A program made the position numbers and the translations under genes. From JAUXFS01 sp963772635 (GTDB taxonomy: Bacteria; Pseudomonadota; Alphaproteobacteria; Rhodospirillales; Defluviicoccaceae), in NCBI GenBank assembly GCA_963772635.1, contig CAVYYK010000017.1:1-64000 (forward strand): DNA of 64,000 nt. The letters are read 5' to 3'. The notes beneath the pieces were generated by a model. The model was not told where the DNA came from and did not search any database. It saw only the letters and a list, made by a program, of their open reading frames with translations. This document shows, piece after piece, positions 8,879-17,979 of the stretch; position 1 is the stretch's first letter; every line of letters starts with the position of its first letter.

Positions 8879-8914
8879 CGAAAAACAAGGGCGGGCCGGA
8901 AAACCGGTCCGCCC
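8879..8914 (-). terminator. Rho-independent terminator of hsp20
   Basis: On the minus strand a GC-rich stem (GGGCGG-A-CCGG, TTTT loop, CCGG-C-CCGCCC) is followed by TTGTTTTT. It begins about 22 bases after the hsp20 stop codon. Confidence 0.75.
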
Positions 8915-8935
8915 CGAAAACCGCCCTCGAATCGC

Positions 8936-9478
8936 TTAGGCGGCCTTCTTCTCGGTCTTTTTTTCCTCGCCGGAGCCGCGAACCGGAACACGCTTGAAGT
9001 GCTTCCGGGCTTCGGGCTTCTTCGGCAGGGTAACCGTCAACACGCCGTTCTTGAACGCGGCGTCGACCTTTTCGGACACGACCTCGGTGTCGATCGGAAT
9101 CCGCCGCTCGAACGAACCGTAGGACCGTTCGCTGTAGGCGTAGCCCTTCTCCTTCTCCTCGTGTTCCGCCTTCTTCTCACCCTTGATGGTCAGGACGTTG
9201 TCGCCGAGAACGACCTCGACATCCTTCTCTTCCATCCCGGGAAGCTCGGCGGTGACCACGAATTCCGTGTCGGTTTCATGGAGATCGAGCCTCGGGGTGA
9301 CCATACCCCGTTCGCGCTCGAACCGTCCGAACACCGGCAGGTCGAAGTTCTGCCACAGGTCCTCGAACATCCGGTCGAGATCACGCTGGAAGGTCATCAG
9401 CGGATGCTCCGGACCTTGCCGGCGAGTGGTTACATCCCTGCCGCGGCTCCAGGGGATCAGATCGCGCATACCAAACAT
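8936..9478 (-). CDS. hsp20: Small heat-shock protein, Hsp20/alpha-crystallin family
   Basis: The 180-residue product has the alpha-crystallin domain at about residues 60-155. Landmarks are LDLHETDTEFVVTAELPGME, the NVLTIKGEKKAEHEEKEKGY loop and the hallmark FKNGVLTVTLPK, followed by a Lys-rich tail. It acts as an ATP-independent holdase in the cytoplasm. The ATG sits behind AAGGAGGAG. The leader can fold to cover that site (see the regulatory entry). It has its own terminator and stands as a single-gene unit. Confidence 0.93.
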   Translation of the reverse strand: MFGMRDLIPWSRGRDVTTRRQGPEHPLMTFQRDLDRMFEDLWQNFDLPVFGRFERERGMVTPRLDLHETDTEFVVTAELPGMEEKDVEVVLGDNVLTIKGEKKAEHEEKEKGYAYSERSYGSFERRIPIDTEVVSEKVDAAFKNGVLTVTLPKKPEARKHFKRVPVRGSGEEKKTEKKAA

Positions 9479-9572
9479 TTTCTCCTCCTTCTAGAAGCGA
9501 GATGAACCGCCTGTCTGCGCTGAGTAACGCAAGCGCCGGACAGACGCCCGTTGCTGGCCCCGTCTGCGGCAA
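9479..9572 (-). promoter_or_regulatory. Possible ROSE-type RNA thermometer in the hsp20 leader
   Basis: The minus-strand leader ends TCTCGCTTCTAGAAGGAGGAG just before AAATG. The TCTCGCTT part can pair with AAGGAGGA around a CTAG loop, leaving one G bulged opposite the ribosome site. The anti-SD piece reads UCGCU, which fits the U(U/C)GCU signature of ROSE elements that control alphaproteobacterial small heat-shock genes. Two or three further hairpins can form upstream (for example CAGACG with CGTCTG). A CTTGAAA element and TATAAT lie near 9612 and 9586 as possible promoter parts, though the spacing is not ideal. Confidence 0.45.
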
Positions 9573-9779
9573 CCAGCATCATTATACTAATCCAATATGT
9601 AATATATTTCAAGCCATTTTGCGCGCGCGGGCCCCGAGACCGGTCATCGGGCACCCCTCTGAAGATCGCACGCCTCCCGCGTAACGAATTGAAAATTAGT
9701 GACTATTCCATACCGCCGCTTCAGCGTGGCATTGGTGGCGGGTCATGCACGCGGATCATGACTGGTATACGCAAAGGGA

Positions 9780-10409
9780 CTAGATCACCGCCGGGGATTG
9801 CCGCGCGACCAGGGCCCTTTCCGCTACCGTCAGGTCCTCGGGGCTGTCTACGGCGAACAACGGATCGATCGCCGCGGTGAACGATACCTCCGCCAATCGG
9901 TACCGGCGCACCCAGGCCTCGAGAGCGTCGTCGTCTCCGCCGGCGATCGCCTGGCGCAGGGAGCGGCGAAGCCGTACCGGCCATAGTCCGAAGGTCAGCC
10001 GAGGGAGCCCGCTCGAGACCGCGCAGGCCATTTCGGCGCCCTCGTCGCCGACCGCTCGTCCGAGACGCTCGACCAGGTCGACCGGAACGAACGGAACGGC
10101 GGCCGAGAACGTGGCGACCCAAGGGGCCTCCTTGACGTTGGTTGCCGCCCACCCGCACCCGGACAGGATCGCGCCTCCCGGTCCCCGCGACTCCTGCACA
10201 ACCACCGGCAGGCCGGTACCGGCAAACGGGGACGGATCACCCGACGTGCTGATGATCAGCGACGACACCTGTTTGTGCGTCCGCTCGATCACATGGTCGA
10301 GCACCGGACGTCCGGACAGCCGCCACAGACACCGCTCGTTCTCCGCCAGAATTACCCCGACCCACAACCTGGGTACCGCGGAGGGCTCGCTGCGGATGAT
10401 GCAGACCAT
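9780..10409 (-). CDS. MobA-like nucleotidyltransferase paralogue, probably inactive
   Basis: The fold and order match molybdenum-cofactor guanylyltransferase MobA: GVILAE at the N-terminus, LSGRPVLDHVIER, SGDPSPFAGTGLPVV, WVATFSAAVPFVPVDLVERL, FGLWPV and a C-terminal PLFAVDSPEDL. The functional landmarks are changed, however. The glycine-rich GG(x)SxRMGxDK loop is replaced by ENERCLW, and the metal-binding Asp of the T-D-x-P-F element is replaced (SAAVPF). The start MVCIIRSEPSAV is chosen because the family begins near the GVILA strand; upstream codons are unlike any relative. Loss of catalysis is inferred. A regulatory or structural role, or a decaying paralogue, are the options. Confidence 0.6.
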   Translation of the reverse strand: MVCIIRSEPSAVPRLWVGVILAENERCLWRLSGRPVLDHVIERTHKQVSSLIISTSGDPSPFAGTGLPVVVQESRGPGGAILSGCGWAATNVKEAPWVATFSAAVPFVPVDLVERLGRAVGDEGAEMACAVSSGLPRLTFGLWPVRLRRSLRQAIAGGDDDALEAWVRRYRLAEVSFTAAIDPLFAVDSPEDLTVAERALVARQSPAVI

Positions 10410-10479
10410 CAGCGGCCGGCCTCCCCGGCGGCCCACGGACCGGCGGTTTGTAAGGGCGTCGATCCGCAAGGGCCCGCCA

Positions 10480-11904
10480 TCAGTAGTCCCATTTCCAGAT
10501 GATACCCAAGGTGCCTTCTTTGAGGCCCTCGTCCGCTTCCTGGTCCGCCGAAATGCTGATCCCGGGGGCAATCTCGATTTCAACGGGTCTCGGCCCGGAT
10601 TGCTCGTCGCTCCGCTGGTCCCCGTCTGGGCGCTGGTTGCCGTCGCTGCTCAACATCCTTCTTCGTTCTTCGGCGAGAATATCGACGCCGAGCAACGTTC
10701 GCGCCAGACCGAAAACGTCCTCCGATAGGGTCTCCCCGCGGGACAGGGCCCTGAGCGCCGCCGCCACACGCAACACCTGGGCGGGAGAGAGACGGGCGAT
10801 GCTCTTGCCGAACATCACCCGGGCGAGAATCTCGTCCTGGGGCAACTCCGGCTGTGACGTCAGCACGACCTCGGGCGCCGACGCCGACCCCGTCACATGC
10901 ATCAGCGCTGTGATGTCTTTGCCCTCATGGCTTGCGGTCATGTCGATCAGCGGAGACAGTTCCTGCCCCTTCTCGAACGCGATCGTGCCCGCGATCAGCA
11001 CGAACGCTCGGCCCGCAAACGAGATTTCCCCGCGCACCAGGCTCAGGACTCCCCGTACCTCCGGCTTCGCCCAACTGCCTGTGACGACCAAGTTGCCCGA
11101 CCATTCCGAGTCGATGCCGCGGCCACTCACGATAACGCCGCCCGGCATGTCGATCGTCAGGTCGAGATCAACGAACCGTCCATGTTCGCGCGTCCCCAAA
11201 CTCGGAGAGGGTTCCTTACCGGCGCCAGCGCCGATCTCAACGACCTCGATCTCAACTACCGAAGGCGGAAGCAGGTCGACCAGACGGATATCCGCCTTGG
11301 TGCTTTCGAGACGGCCTTCCAACCGCCCTCGACACGGCGTGCCGACATAGGCGACCGAACCGGTCGCAGCCGCCACGATATCGTCGCGGCGAAAAAGGGT
11401 GATGTTGGTGAGATCGGCGGTGCCGTCGAGGACCAAGCCCCCGCCGGGCTCGACGGTGATCGACCCGCCGCCGGCGACGACCCCGCTGTCACCGTCGCTG
11501 CCGGTGAAAGACAGCCGCATAACGTTGCTTTCGGCGGTGGCGACGGCGATCGTCAGGTTCTCGATCAAGGTTCCGGCAATCAAATTCTCGTAAGTGCCGT
11601 CGACAAATTCCGCGTCGCCGCTGATCCGGGGCGCTGTCGGCATTCCAGTCACCTGCAGGTCCGCCTCGACCCGGCCGACCAGGCGGTGATCGGCGAGGCG
11701 AAAGATGCGCGAGGACGGCGACCCGTCGCGGTCGTTTTCGCCGACGGCGGACAGCAACCGCCCGAGGTCGATCTCGCAAGCTTCCCCGACGTCGGCAGCC
11801 GCCGAGGAAGAGGCGGAATCCAGAGCGACGAGGCTCGCCGCGACCGCGATGACCGTCGCGGCCAACCAACCCTTCGTGCGGATCGATTTATCGGGCGCCT
11901 TCAT
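10480..11904 (-). CDS. tamB: Compact TamB-like translocation and assembly module protein
   Basis: TamB is an inner-membrane-anchored periplasmic protein that works with TamA in outer-membrane biogenesis. The 474-residue product starts with a signal anchor (WLAATVIAVAASLVALDSAS). It carries the C-terminal DUF490/TamB region, with motifs such as GSITVEPGGGLVLDGTADLT, ATGSVAYVGTP, VRGVLSLVRGEISFAGR and VFEKG-like IAFEKGQELSPLIDM. The C-terminal end is GTLGIIWKWDY, a final aromatic pattern like that of TamB. Full TamB proteins are usually over 1,000 residues, so the long beta-helical repeat is largely absent here. The start lies one base after the tamA stop, showing translational coupling. Confidence 0.75.
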   Translation of the reverse strand: MKAPDKSIRTKGWLAATVIAVAASLVALDSASSSAAADVGEACEIDLGRLLSAVGENDRDGSPSSRIFRLADHRLVGRVEADLQVTGMPTAPRISGDAEFVDGTYENLIAGTLIENLTIAVATAESNVMRLSFTGSDGDSGVVAGGGSITVEPGGGLVLDGTADLTNITLFRRDDIVAAATGSVAYVGTPCRGRLEGRLESTKADIRLVDLLPPSVVEIEVVEIGAGAGKEPSPSLGTREHGRFVDLDLTIDMPGGVIVSGRGIDSEWSGNLVVTGSWAKPEVRGVLSLVRGEISFAGRAFVLIAGTIAFEKGQELSPLIDMTASHEGKDITALMHVTGSASAPEVVLTSQPELPQDEILARVMFGKSIARLSPAQVLRVAAALRALSRGETLSEDVFGLARTLLGVDILAEERRRMLSSDGNQRPDGDQRSDEQSGPRPVEIEIAPGISISADQEADEGLKEGTLGIIWKWDY

Positions 11905-11905
11905 C

Positions 11906-13787
11906 TCAAAAGGCCTGACCGAGGCTGATATAGAACTGAAAGGGATCGTCCACGTCCTTTCGGCGATCGAGCGGAAAGGCGAAATCGAGCCTCAACGGTC
12001 CGATCAACGTATGGTGGCGTAGGCCGATACCGGCCGCCCATCGCGGCGCCTGCGAGAAGTCCGGGTAAACCTGGTCGTAGACGTTGCCGCCGTCGACGAA
12101 GGGCACCAGTTCGATGCTTCTCCAGGTGACGACCCGGAGCTCGGCCGCCACCTCGAACAGCGAGCGGCCGCCGGTCGGATCGTTGTCGTCATCAAGCGGT
12201 CCCACCCGCTGGAACTTGTAACCGCGTATGGAGCGGTCGCCACCGGCGTAGAAGCGCTTGTTCGCCGGCAGGTCCCCGACCAACTCGCCAACGATGGATC
12301 CGACCCTCGTTCGCCCGGCAAGGACGAAACGGCGTTCTTCGTCGAGGGCGAGAAAACCACTTCCGCGCGCGGTGCCGACGAGAAACCCGATCCCCTTGTC
12401 CAGGTAGCCGGCGTAAGGCGTAGCCCCCAGACGGAGCCGCACGCCTTCCGTAGGTCTTACCCGGCTGTTGGTTCCGTCGTAGTTCACGGCCAGCGGCAGC
12501 GCCGACGAGGGTCGAGGTCGAGGTCTCGCCCTGTTCCTTGAGCCGGGCGGTCTCCAACGAAACGTCCGCCGCGCCGCGCCACTCTCCGCTGATCGGCATC
12601 CGCACGCCGATCGCGGTTTCGGCGCCGAGTTCGTCGAACGCCTTGCTGTCGATCCGGGTGAGAGTGAAGCTGCTGACCAGATCCTCGCTCGGGCGGCGGA
12701 AGTCTGGCCAGCGGTATTGGGCCTGCGCTTGCTGGGTGATCTTGCCGACTTCCAGCGAAAGCTTGAGATCTTCGTTGCGCCCGCCAAGGTTCCTGTGCTC
12801 CCAGAACACCTCGCCGGCAATGCCTTCGCCAGTGGAATACTTGGCGCCGACACCAATCGACTTCTTCGGCGCCTCGAAAACGATAACGGTCACCGGCAGT
12901 TGGCCGTTGTCGCCGACCTCTTCGGCGTGTTCCGTCACCACCGTGGAGAACAAGTCCGTTCTGAGCAGCCTGGTCCGCAACGTCTCGAGCTTCCCCGCGT
13001 CGAACGGGTCATTCCGCGACCAGGGGACGAGATCTCGGACGTAGTCTTCGTCGATGCTCTGGAGCCCCTGGATCGTCACCGGGCCGAACACCGCCGGCGG
13101 ACCGGGATCGATCACGAAGTCGGACGGTCGACGGTCGCCGTCGAATGGTCGACGGTGACTTTGCGATCGACCACGGTTGCCAGCGGTCGTGCGTTTCGAC
13201 CCAGGCTTCTCAATACCCGCTTCTCGGTAGCAACGATGTCGGCACTGCGCGCTCTCTTGCCGAGATTCCTCCCCGCGGTCTCCGCAATCGGCGCCTCGGA
13301 AATTCCCTCCCTGTCGCGACCGACGAGTTCGACCTCATACCCGGTCAGCCGATATCCGGTTCCGGGCGACACCGTGATGGTCACGGTAACGAGGTCGGCG
13401 TCCTGCGAGATGCAATGGGCGAAGCCGCCGGAATAGAACCCTTCGGACCGCAGAATTTCCTCGAAGCGGACAAGATCGCCCCGCAGCCGCCGCTCGATGC
13501 CGCCAACGGTGGCCGGCGGCCGATCCCGGAGCGCGATCAGCTGGGAGCTCTCCTCGAACAGCTCCTCGACCTTGGGGTCCTCGATCCCTTCGAACCGGAC
13601 TTCGTAGCCGCGCAAGGGTGCGGGCCTTGCTCAATTCGGTCACGCAGTCGCCGCTTCGCTCCACCTTGGCAATGGCATCGAGCCCGGAAACCGCCAGTGC
13701 GAGAACGGCGGACACCACCACACGGAGCCCCCAGCGAATATCACATCGCAGGGCAAGCAATGGGGAGCGACACTCAGCCAATCTCAC
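11906..13787 (-). CDS. tamA: TamA-like Omp85 outer-membrane protein with three frame breaks
   Basis: TamA is a BamA-family beta-barrel with periplasmic POTRA domains. Four frames together give one product of about 625 aa. It starts with a signal peptide (RVVVSAVLALAVSGLDAIA), then POTRA segments (LARGYEVRFEGIEDPKVEEL, VFGPVTIQGLQSIDEDYVRD, GKLETLRTRLLRTDLFSTV). The barrel follows, with GVGAKYSTGEGIAGEVFWEH, RFYAGGDRSIRGYKFQ (the conserved RGY loop motif) and the last strand FQFYISLGQAF. Breaks lie near 13620, 13110 and 12500. Removing one extra base restores the first and last. The three breaks in one conserved gene suggest sequence error rather than decay. Confidence 0.75.
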
Positions 13788-14040
13788 TCGACACCTCGGT
13801 AATCGAATCCATGGCGGGCTGCCCGTTCTCTCCGCTATTCACCGGCGCGACACCGGCAAAGACTCGTCGGGACCGGCGCGGGTCATTGGCGGTGTACCCC
13901 GGTTCGCGTCGCCAAAAAAGCGTGGAGTTCGGTCAACGTGCGCAAGGATGCCCCGGTAGAAAGGATCGGGCTTCACCCAGCAGCGCGTGTCCCGTATCCT
14001 TTAGGAAAAACGAAGCTTTGCCGGCGGGAGGAGATAACCC

Positions 14041-14832
14041 ATGGCCGTAACAGCAAGCGACGTTCCCTATCCCTGGATCCGCAAGGAGTTGGTTTTTCAG
14101 GGCGACATCCAGCGCGGGCAGAAGAACAAGCGGGTCAGGCTGGTCCAGGAGATGGCGACGCTCCACGGCTTTGGCACCGGAATCGACGGTGACTTCGGCG
14201 CCGGCACGGCCGAGGTGGTCGGCCAGTTTCAGGCCGCGCGCGGCTTCGCCCGCACCGGTGTCGTCGACGAGCAGACGTTCGATGCGCTGATCCAGCCGTT
14301 GCTGCGGGCGCTGACCCCGATCGACGGCTTCCAAGGGAGCTACAGCGAGCTTGTCGTCGCCTATGCCCGTCAGCATCTCGCCGAACATCCGCGGGAGGTC
14401 GGCGGCCAGAACCGCGGGCCGTGGGTGCGCCTCTACATGGACGGTCATGAGGGCACCGACTGGGCGTGGTGCGCCGGCTTCGTTTGCTTCGCATTGCAAC
14501 AGGCGGCGGACACCAGCGAAGGACGGATGCCGTTCAAGCGCACGTTCTCCTGCGACGTCCTCGCCGAGCGCGCCAGAAACGCGGGCCTGTTCCGTTCGGA
14601 ACGGGACCTCGACCGCGACGATCCCGCCCGCACCGGCATCCCGCCCGGCAGCATCTTCCTGGTGCGCAAGACCGCCAGCGACTGGAACCACACCGGCCTG
14701 GTCACCGAATGCCGCGCCGAGACGTTCGCCACCATCGAGGGCAACACCAACGACGACGGCCACCGCGAAGGCTACGAAGTCTGCGCCCGCACCCGCGGCT
14801 ACCCCAAGAGGGATTTCATCGTCTATGGGTAG
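14041..14832 (+). CDS. Peptidoglycan-binding domain plus CHAP-like amidase protein
   Basis: The ATG follows GGGAGGAG. Residues ~20-90 are a PG_binding_1 repeat (VRLVQEMATLHGFGTGIDGD, FGAGTAEVVGQFQAARGFAR, VVDEQTFDALI). Residues ~110-263 look like a CHAP/NlpC-type cysteine amidase: WAWCAGFVCFAL with candidate catalytic Cys, NHTGLVTECRAETF with His, and TIEGNTNDDG with Asn. The family cleaves murein peptide or amide bonds. No signal peptide is visible, so export by a phage holin, type VI secretion or lysis are possibilities, as is a cytoplasmic lysozyme-like role. It stands alone. Confidence 0.7.
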   Translation: MAVTASDVPYPWIRKELVFQGDIQRGQKNKRVRLVQEMATLHGFGTGIDGDFGAGTAEVVGQFQAARGFARTGVVDEQTFDALIQPLLRALTPIDGFQGSYSELVVAYARQHLAEHPREVGGQNRGPWVRLYMDGHEGTDWAWCAGFVCFALQQAADTSEGRMPFKRTFSCDVLAERARNAGLFRSERDLDRDDPARTGIPPGSIFLVRKTASDWNHTGLVTECRAETFATIEGNTNDDGHREGYEVCARTRGYPKRDFIVYG

Positions 14833-15236
14833 GGCGCAATTTGAGAACGAGCAGTGACGGGACTAGGCGCTCCCGAGATCCGGAAGAGCGCCCTCAAGAC
14901 ACGAAATTCCAATGCCGTTGCGGCCCCTCAGCCGATGAAGCGGCGCACGAATGCGCTATCCGAAGCCATCGGATCCTGAGAGCACCGGTTAAATGGGAAG
15001 CATCTCAGTTCGTTTATATCAAAAGACGTTATTTCCACCTAAACGATTTCGTTGAAGCGATGCCAATTTAAATATATTTGACTTCTTAGGCTGGAATGAG
15101 GTAAAATATTCATATCAATACCATTGGCCCGTGATATTCTTGTACATATTTCACGCATTGGTTATTTATCAATAAAAAGTGGGAAGGTGACTGGGCTGAC
15201 TGTCTACATTGTGTATCGAGATGAGAGGCGCTTATC
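14833..15236. other. AT-rich stretch with no supported gene
   Basis: The DNA becomes clearly AT-rich around 14990-15240 compared with neighbours, and no frame shows a ribosome site and protein-like sequence. It may hold the promoter of the OmpA-family gene that begins near 15237. Confidence 0.4.
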
Positions 15237-15759
15237 ATGATAAGAATGCTTCGAATATCGATGTATGCAATGGCACTAGCTCGCGATGGCATTGCCAGTG
15301 TCAGCAGAACAAGGTCTAACCTGCACGAGTAGTCCGCTCGATAGTCGCTTGTTTTGAGGCGTACAAAACCAGACTGCGCAGTTTTCATGATCCACAATTG
15401 GAAGCGATCGCCGACAGGATCGCGGAGAGCCGCAACTGGAAGTTGCCGGTGGACTACATAACGGTCGTCGGGCATTCGGCGAGGTTTAAGCCGACCGATC
15501 CCGTGGAAGAGAACGCAAAGGGTCGCGCGGAGAGCTGTTGCTCGAGCATTGGCGGAAAAGCTGAAGAGAGCGGGGACTGACCGACTTCAAGATAGTGACG
15601 GGTTCATTCGGTGATTCCGAACCGCAAACGACCAACAGAACCCAAGCAGGACGCGCACTCAATCGACGCGCAGAGATTATACTTGGTAGCCGGGCGGAAG
15701 TGAACCGTCGCGTTGATACCGTGAAAGAACTTTGCGCCCGGAAAAAATGGTACATCTAA
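15237..15759 (+). CDS. Secreted OmpA-family protein reconstructed across frames
   Basis: No single frame gives the protein, but removing about four single bases produces one coherent product. It begins MIRMLRISMYAMALA, continues MALPVSAEQGLTCT (signal peptide with cleavage at VSA), then AYKTRLRSFHDPQLEAIADR. The OmpA-like core follows: DYITVVGHSARFKPTDPVEE, ALAEKLKRAG, LTDFKIVTGSFGDSEPQTTN and GRALNRRAEIILGS, with a short basic tail ending at TAA 15757-15759. GHSA replaces the usual GHTD, and the NRRAEI element is conserved. Two of the extra bases are C before G. Estimated length is about 172 aa. A decayed gene is possible, but all breaks are of the same insertion type. Confidence 0.5.
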
Positions 15760-15917
15760 ATTAATAGTAAAGAAAAGTACCGACATCTGTCGGGATCTTC
15801 ATACAAGCCCACCAATCATGTTGGAGCGAATTATCGCCGACTGCCAAGGAGACGTATTACGGAGCCGGCTGCTATCCCTTGTCCCTTTACTGTGTGTTAT
15901 GTCGGGAGGGCTAAAGA

Positions 15918-17113
15918 ATGGCAAAGCGTCCCGAGGCTTTCAGTAAAAACGATCGTCTTTCGCGAGTCGTTCCAATGGGATGCACCCGCATGACGGTGGC
16001 CGCTCTCCTCCTCGCGGCAATCGCGTTCGCTCACTCGGATGCCCATGCATTGGATCCAGATGATCCCCCGGTGTGGGTCTACGCCAAAAAGTGCTTCGAC
16101 AGAGTAAATCTCAAAGACCACGAGGATCTCTTTGGACCTTTCAGCTGCAAGGATGGCGAACGTCTGCCGGTGACCGTAAACGGGCATGTCGGTGATATCG
16201 GTATATGTTCCGGCAGTCATTGCCGGACGGATTTTCCTGACGAAACGACCAAATGCGATTCTCCCGCTTGGCTTCCAGGCGAGCACCAGTGCTATGGCAA
16301 CAGTTATCTCAGCCTGTGGATCCCGAAATCAAACGACAATATTCGTGTTGCCCTGCTCTGTCGGCACAACAAGCAGTGGACCGATAATGCGCGCAAATTC
16401 GATGATGTCGCCATGATCGTACACAACAAGAAAAATGGCGAAACTTGCTGGTTTCAGTCTCAACTTGGCAGCACAAACGAACTCGACGGTGAAGAAGGTT
16501 TGGGGACCTGCCGCCGTGGGGTCACATCTGTTCTGGCAACGTCCAAAAGAGGCGATGGAGATCGGTTGCATCGCGTGTCACGACAGCGGTCCGTTCGTCG
16601 TCAGTCCGTGGATCAGGAAGGCCTTTAAGAGCGCCAAGATTTTTCGATACGGGAAGGGGGCCGTACCGAAATTCGGAGTCGCCTTTCGATAAATGGTCAC
16701 AGCCCCGATACGTAGACATTGGGAAGTTCGGACTGACCGGTTCAGCGAAACCCTGTACCGCCTGCCACAAGATCGCCGCGGGCGGCGGGAAGTTGGACTC
16801 AAATGGAGATGGGATAGTCGATAGAGTTGATGGCGATGGTCTGATCGAAGCTGGCAGACATGTGAGACATGGATCGAATGGACGACGACCAAACAGAGAA
16901 TTGTCGAGGGTATTAATGATACCCACAGAGACGCAACCCGTTTATATGCCACCAGCGACAATTCGCCGACCAGACGGTTTTTTGATGCCGGGCGGGGAGT
17001 GGGAAGGCGAATACGAGGCGCATGTCAACCAGCTATTAAGATGCTGCAAAAGACTGGGCAGGGATAAAAAAGACACGGATCGAGATTGTAAATTTTTTAA
17101 ACCTAAAGGTTAA
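15918..17113 (+). CDS. Secreted diheme cytochrome c-like protein with frame breaks
   Basis: The N-terminus carries a signal peptide (MTVAALLLAAIAFAHSDAHA) in a frame beginning at 15918; a start at 15975 or 15990 is also possible. A cysteine-rich domain follows, with FDRVNLKDHEDLFGPFSCKD and ICSGSHCRTDFPDETTKCDS. Shifting frame once near 16440 gives a first heme site, EIGCIACHDSGPF. Shifting again near 16670 gives a second, AKPCTACHKIAAGGGKLDSN, and the frame then runs to 17113. Both shifts are one-base gains. A third break around 16860-16915 is possible because an alternative frame is also protein-like there. Two CxxCH sites mean periplasmic electron transfer or a heme sensor; the precise family is unknown. 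Confidence 0.5.
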
Positions 17114-17240
17114 TCCGCTAGAGCGATATCTCACCTGTTGAAATCGCTCCAACAGAAGAATCAGGTAGAGATTGCGGCGATGCCGGAGACGCCGCGTTGG
17201 CAGATTCGAGCAGCCTTCCAATTCGTCCGAACGTGTACCG

Positions 17241-17870
17241 TTAATTCCACTCCGGTTCCCGCCTTCTCCGCCCGCAGGCGACCGTCATCAGCATGTCGGC
17301 GCGGGCGAGGCGGCGGTCGAGGAAGCGCCGCGTGCGTTCCTGGCCGAGGGTGTCGTCGCGGGACCAGACGGCGAGGGTCGCCAGGAAAAGCCCGGTGAGG
17401 CCGATCTCTTCGATCTGGCGGCGGCGGCCGCCGGCGTCGAGGCCGGCGGCGTCGCGCAGCCACTGGATGGTCCGCGACAGGTTGAAGATCATCGGCAGCC
17501 AGTGATGGGGATGATACGGCCACATCTTGGTCCGCAGCATCTGGACGGTGACCTCGCGGTGTGGCGCCAGCGCGTCGAACCACCGCCAGATCAGGATCTT
17601 CAGCCGCTCGCGCGCCGCCAGCCCGGCGAACTCGGGCTCCAGCGGCGCCAGCATCGCGGCGCGGGCGCGGGCGAACCAGGCGTCGGCGACGGCGTCGAGG
17701 TCGCGGAAATGCCGGCCGAGTTCGGCCAGGGTGATGCCGAGCGCGTCGGCGACCCGGCGCAGCCGGACGTTGTCCCAGCCCTCCTCCTCGGCCATGGCGA
17801 TCGTCGTATCGACGATCCTTGCCGCAAGCTCCTCGTCCCGCGGCGCGGTCTTGGGCTTGGACGCGGCCAT
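17241..17870 (-). CDS. TetR/COQ9-like regulator
   Basis: The 209-residue product begins after GGAGGAGG. Residues ~15-65 form a TetR-type helix-turn-helix (VRLRRVADALGITLAELGRH). The C-terminal half resembles COQ9-type proteins: MLRTKMWPYHPHHWLPMIF, TGLFLATLAVWSRDD and RTRRFLDRRLARAD. COQ9 domains bind lipids and support ubiquinone synthesis in alphaproteobacteria and mitochondria, so this may be a COQ9-like lipid-binding protein rather than a classic repressor. It follows the ABC binding-protein gene after about 110 bases on the same strand and may be a separate unit. Confidence 0.7.
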   Translation of the reverse strand: MAASKPKTAPRDEELAARIVDTTIAMAEEEGWDNVRLRRVADALGITLAELGRHFRDLDAVADAWFARARAAMLAPLEPEFAGLAARERLKILIWRWFDALAPHREVTVQMLRTKMWPYHPHHWLPMIFNLSRTIQWLRDAAGLDAGGRRRQIEEIGLTGLFLATLAVWSRDDTLGQERTRRFLDRRLARADMLMTVACGRRRREPEWN

Positions 17871-17979
17871 CGATCCTCCTCCCTCATGTTCCGCGGGGAC
17901 ACCCCCGGCCGTTACCAGCCATCCCGCCGGGGGTCAGCATAGCACAACAGCGGTCGCCGGCACGTCCGCCCAACCCTCG

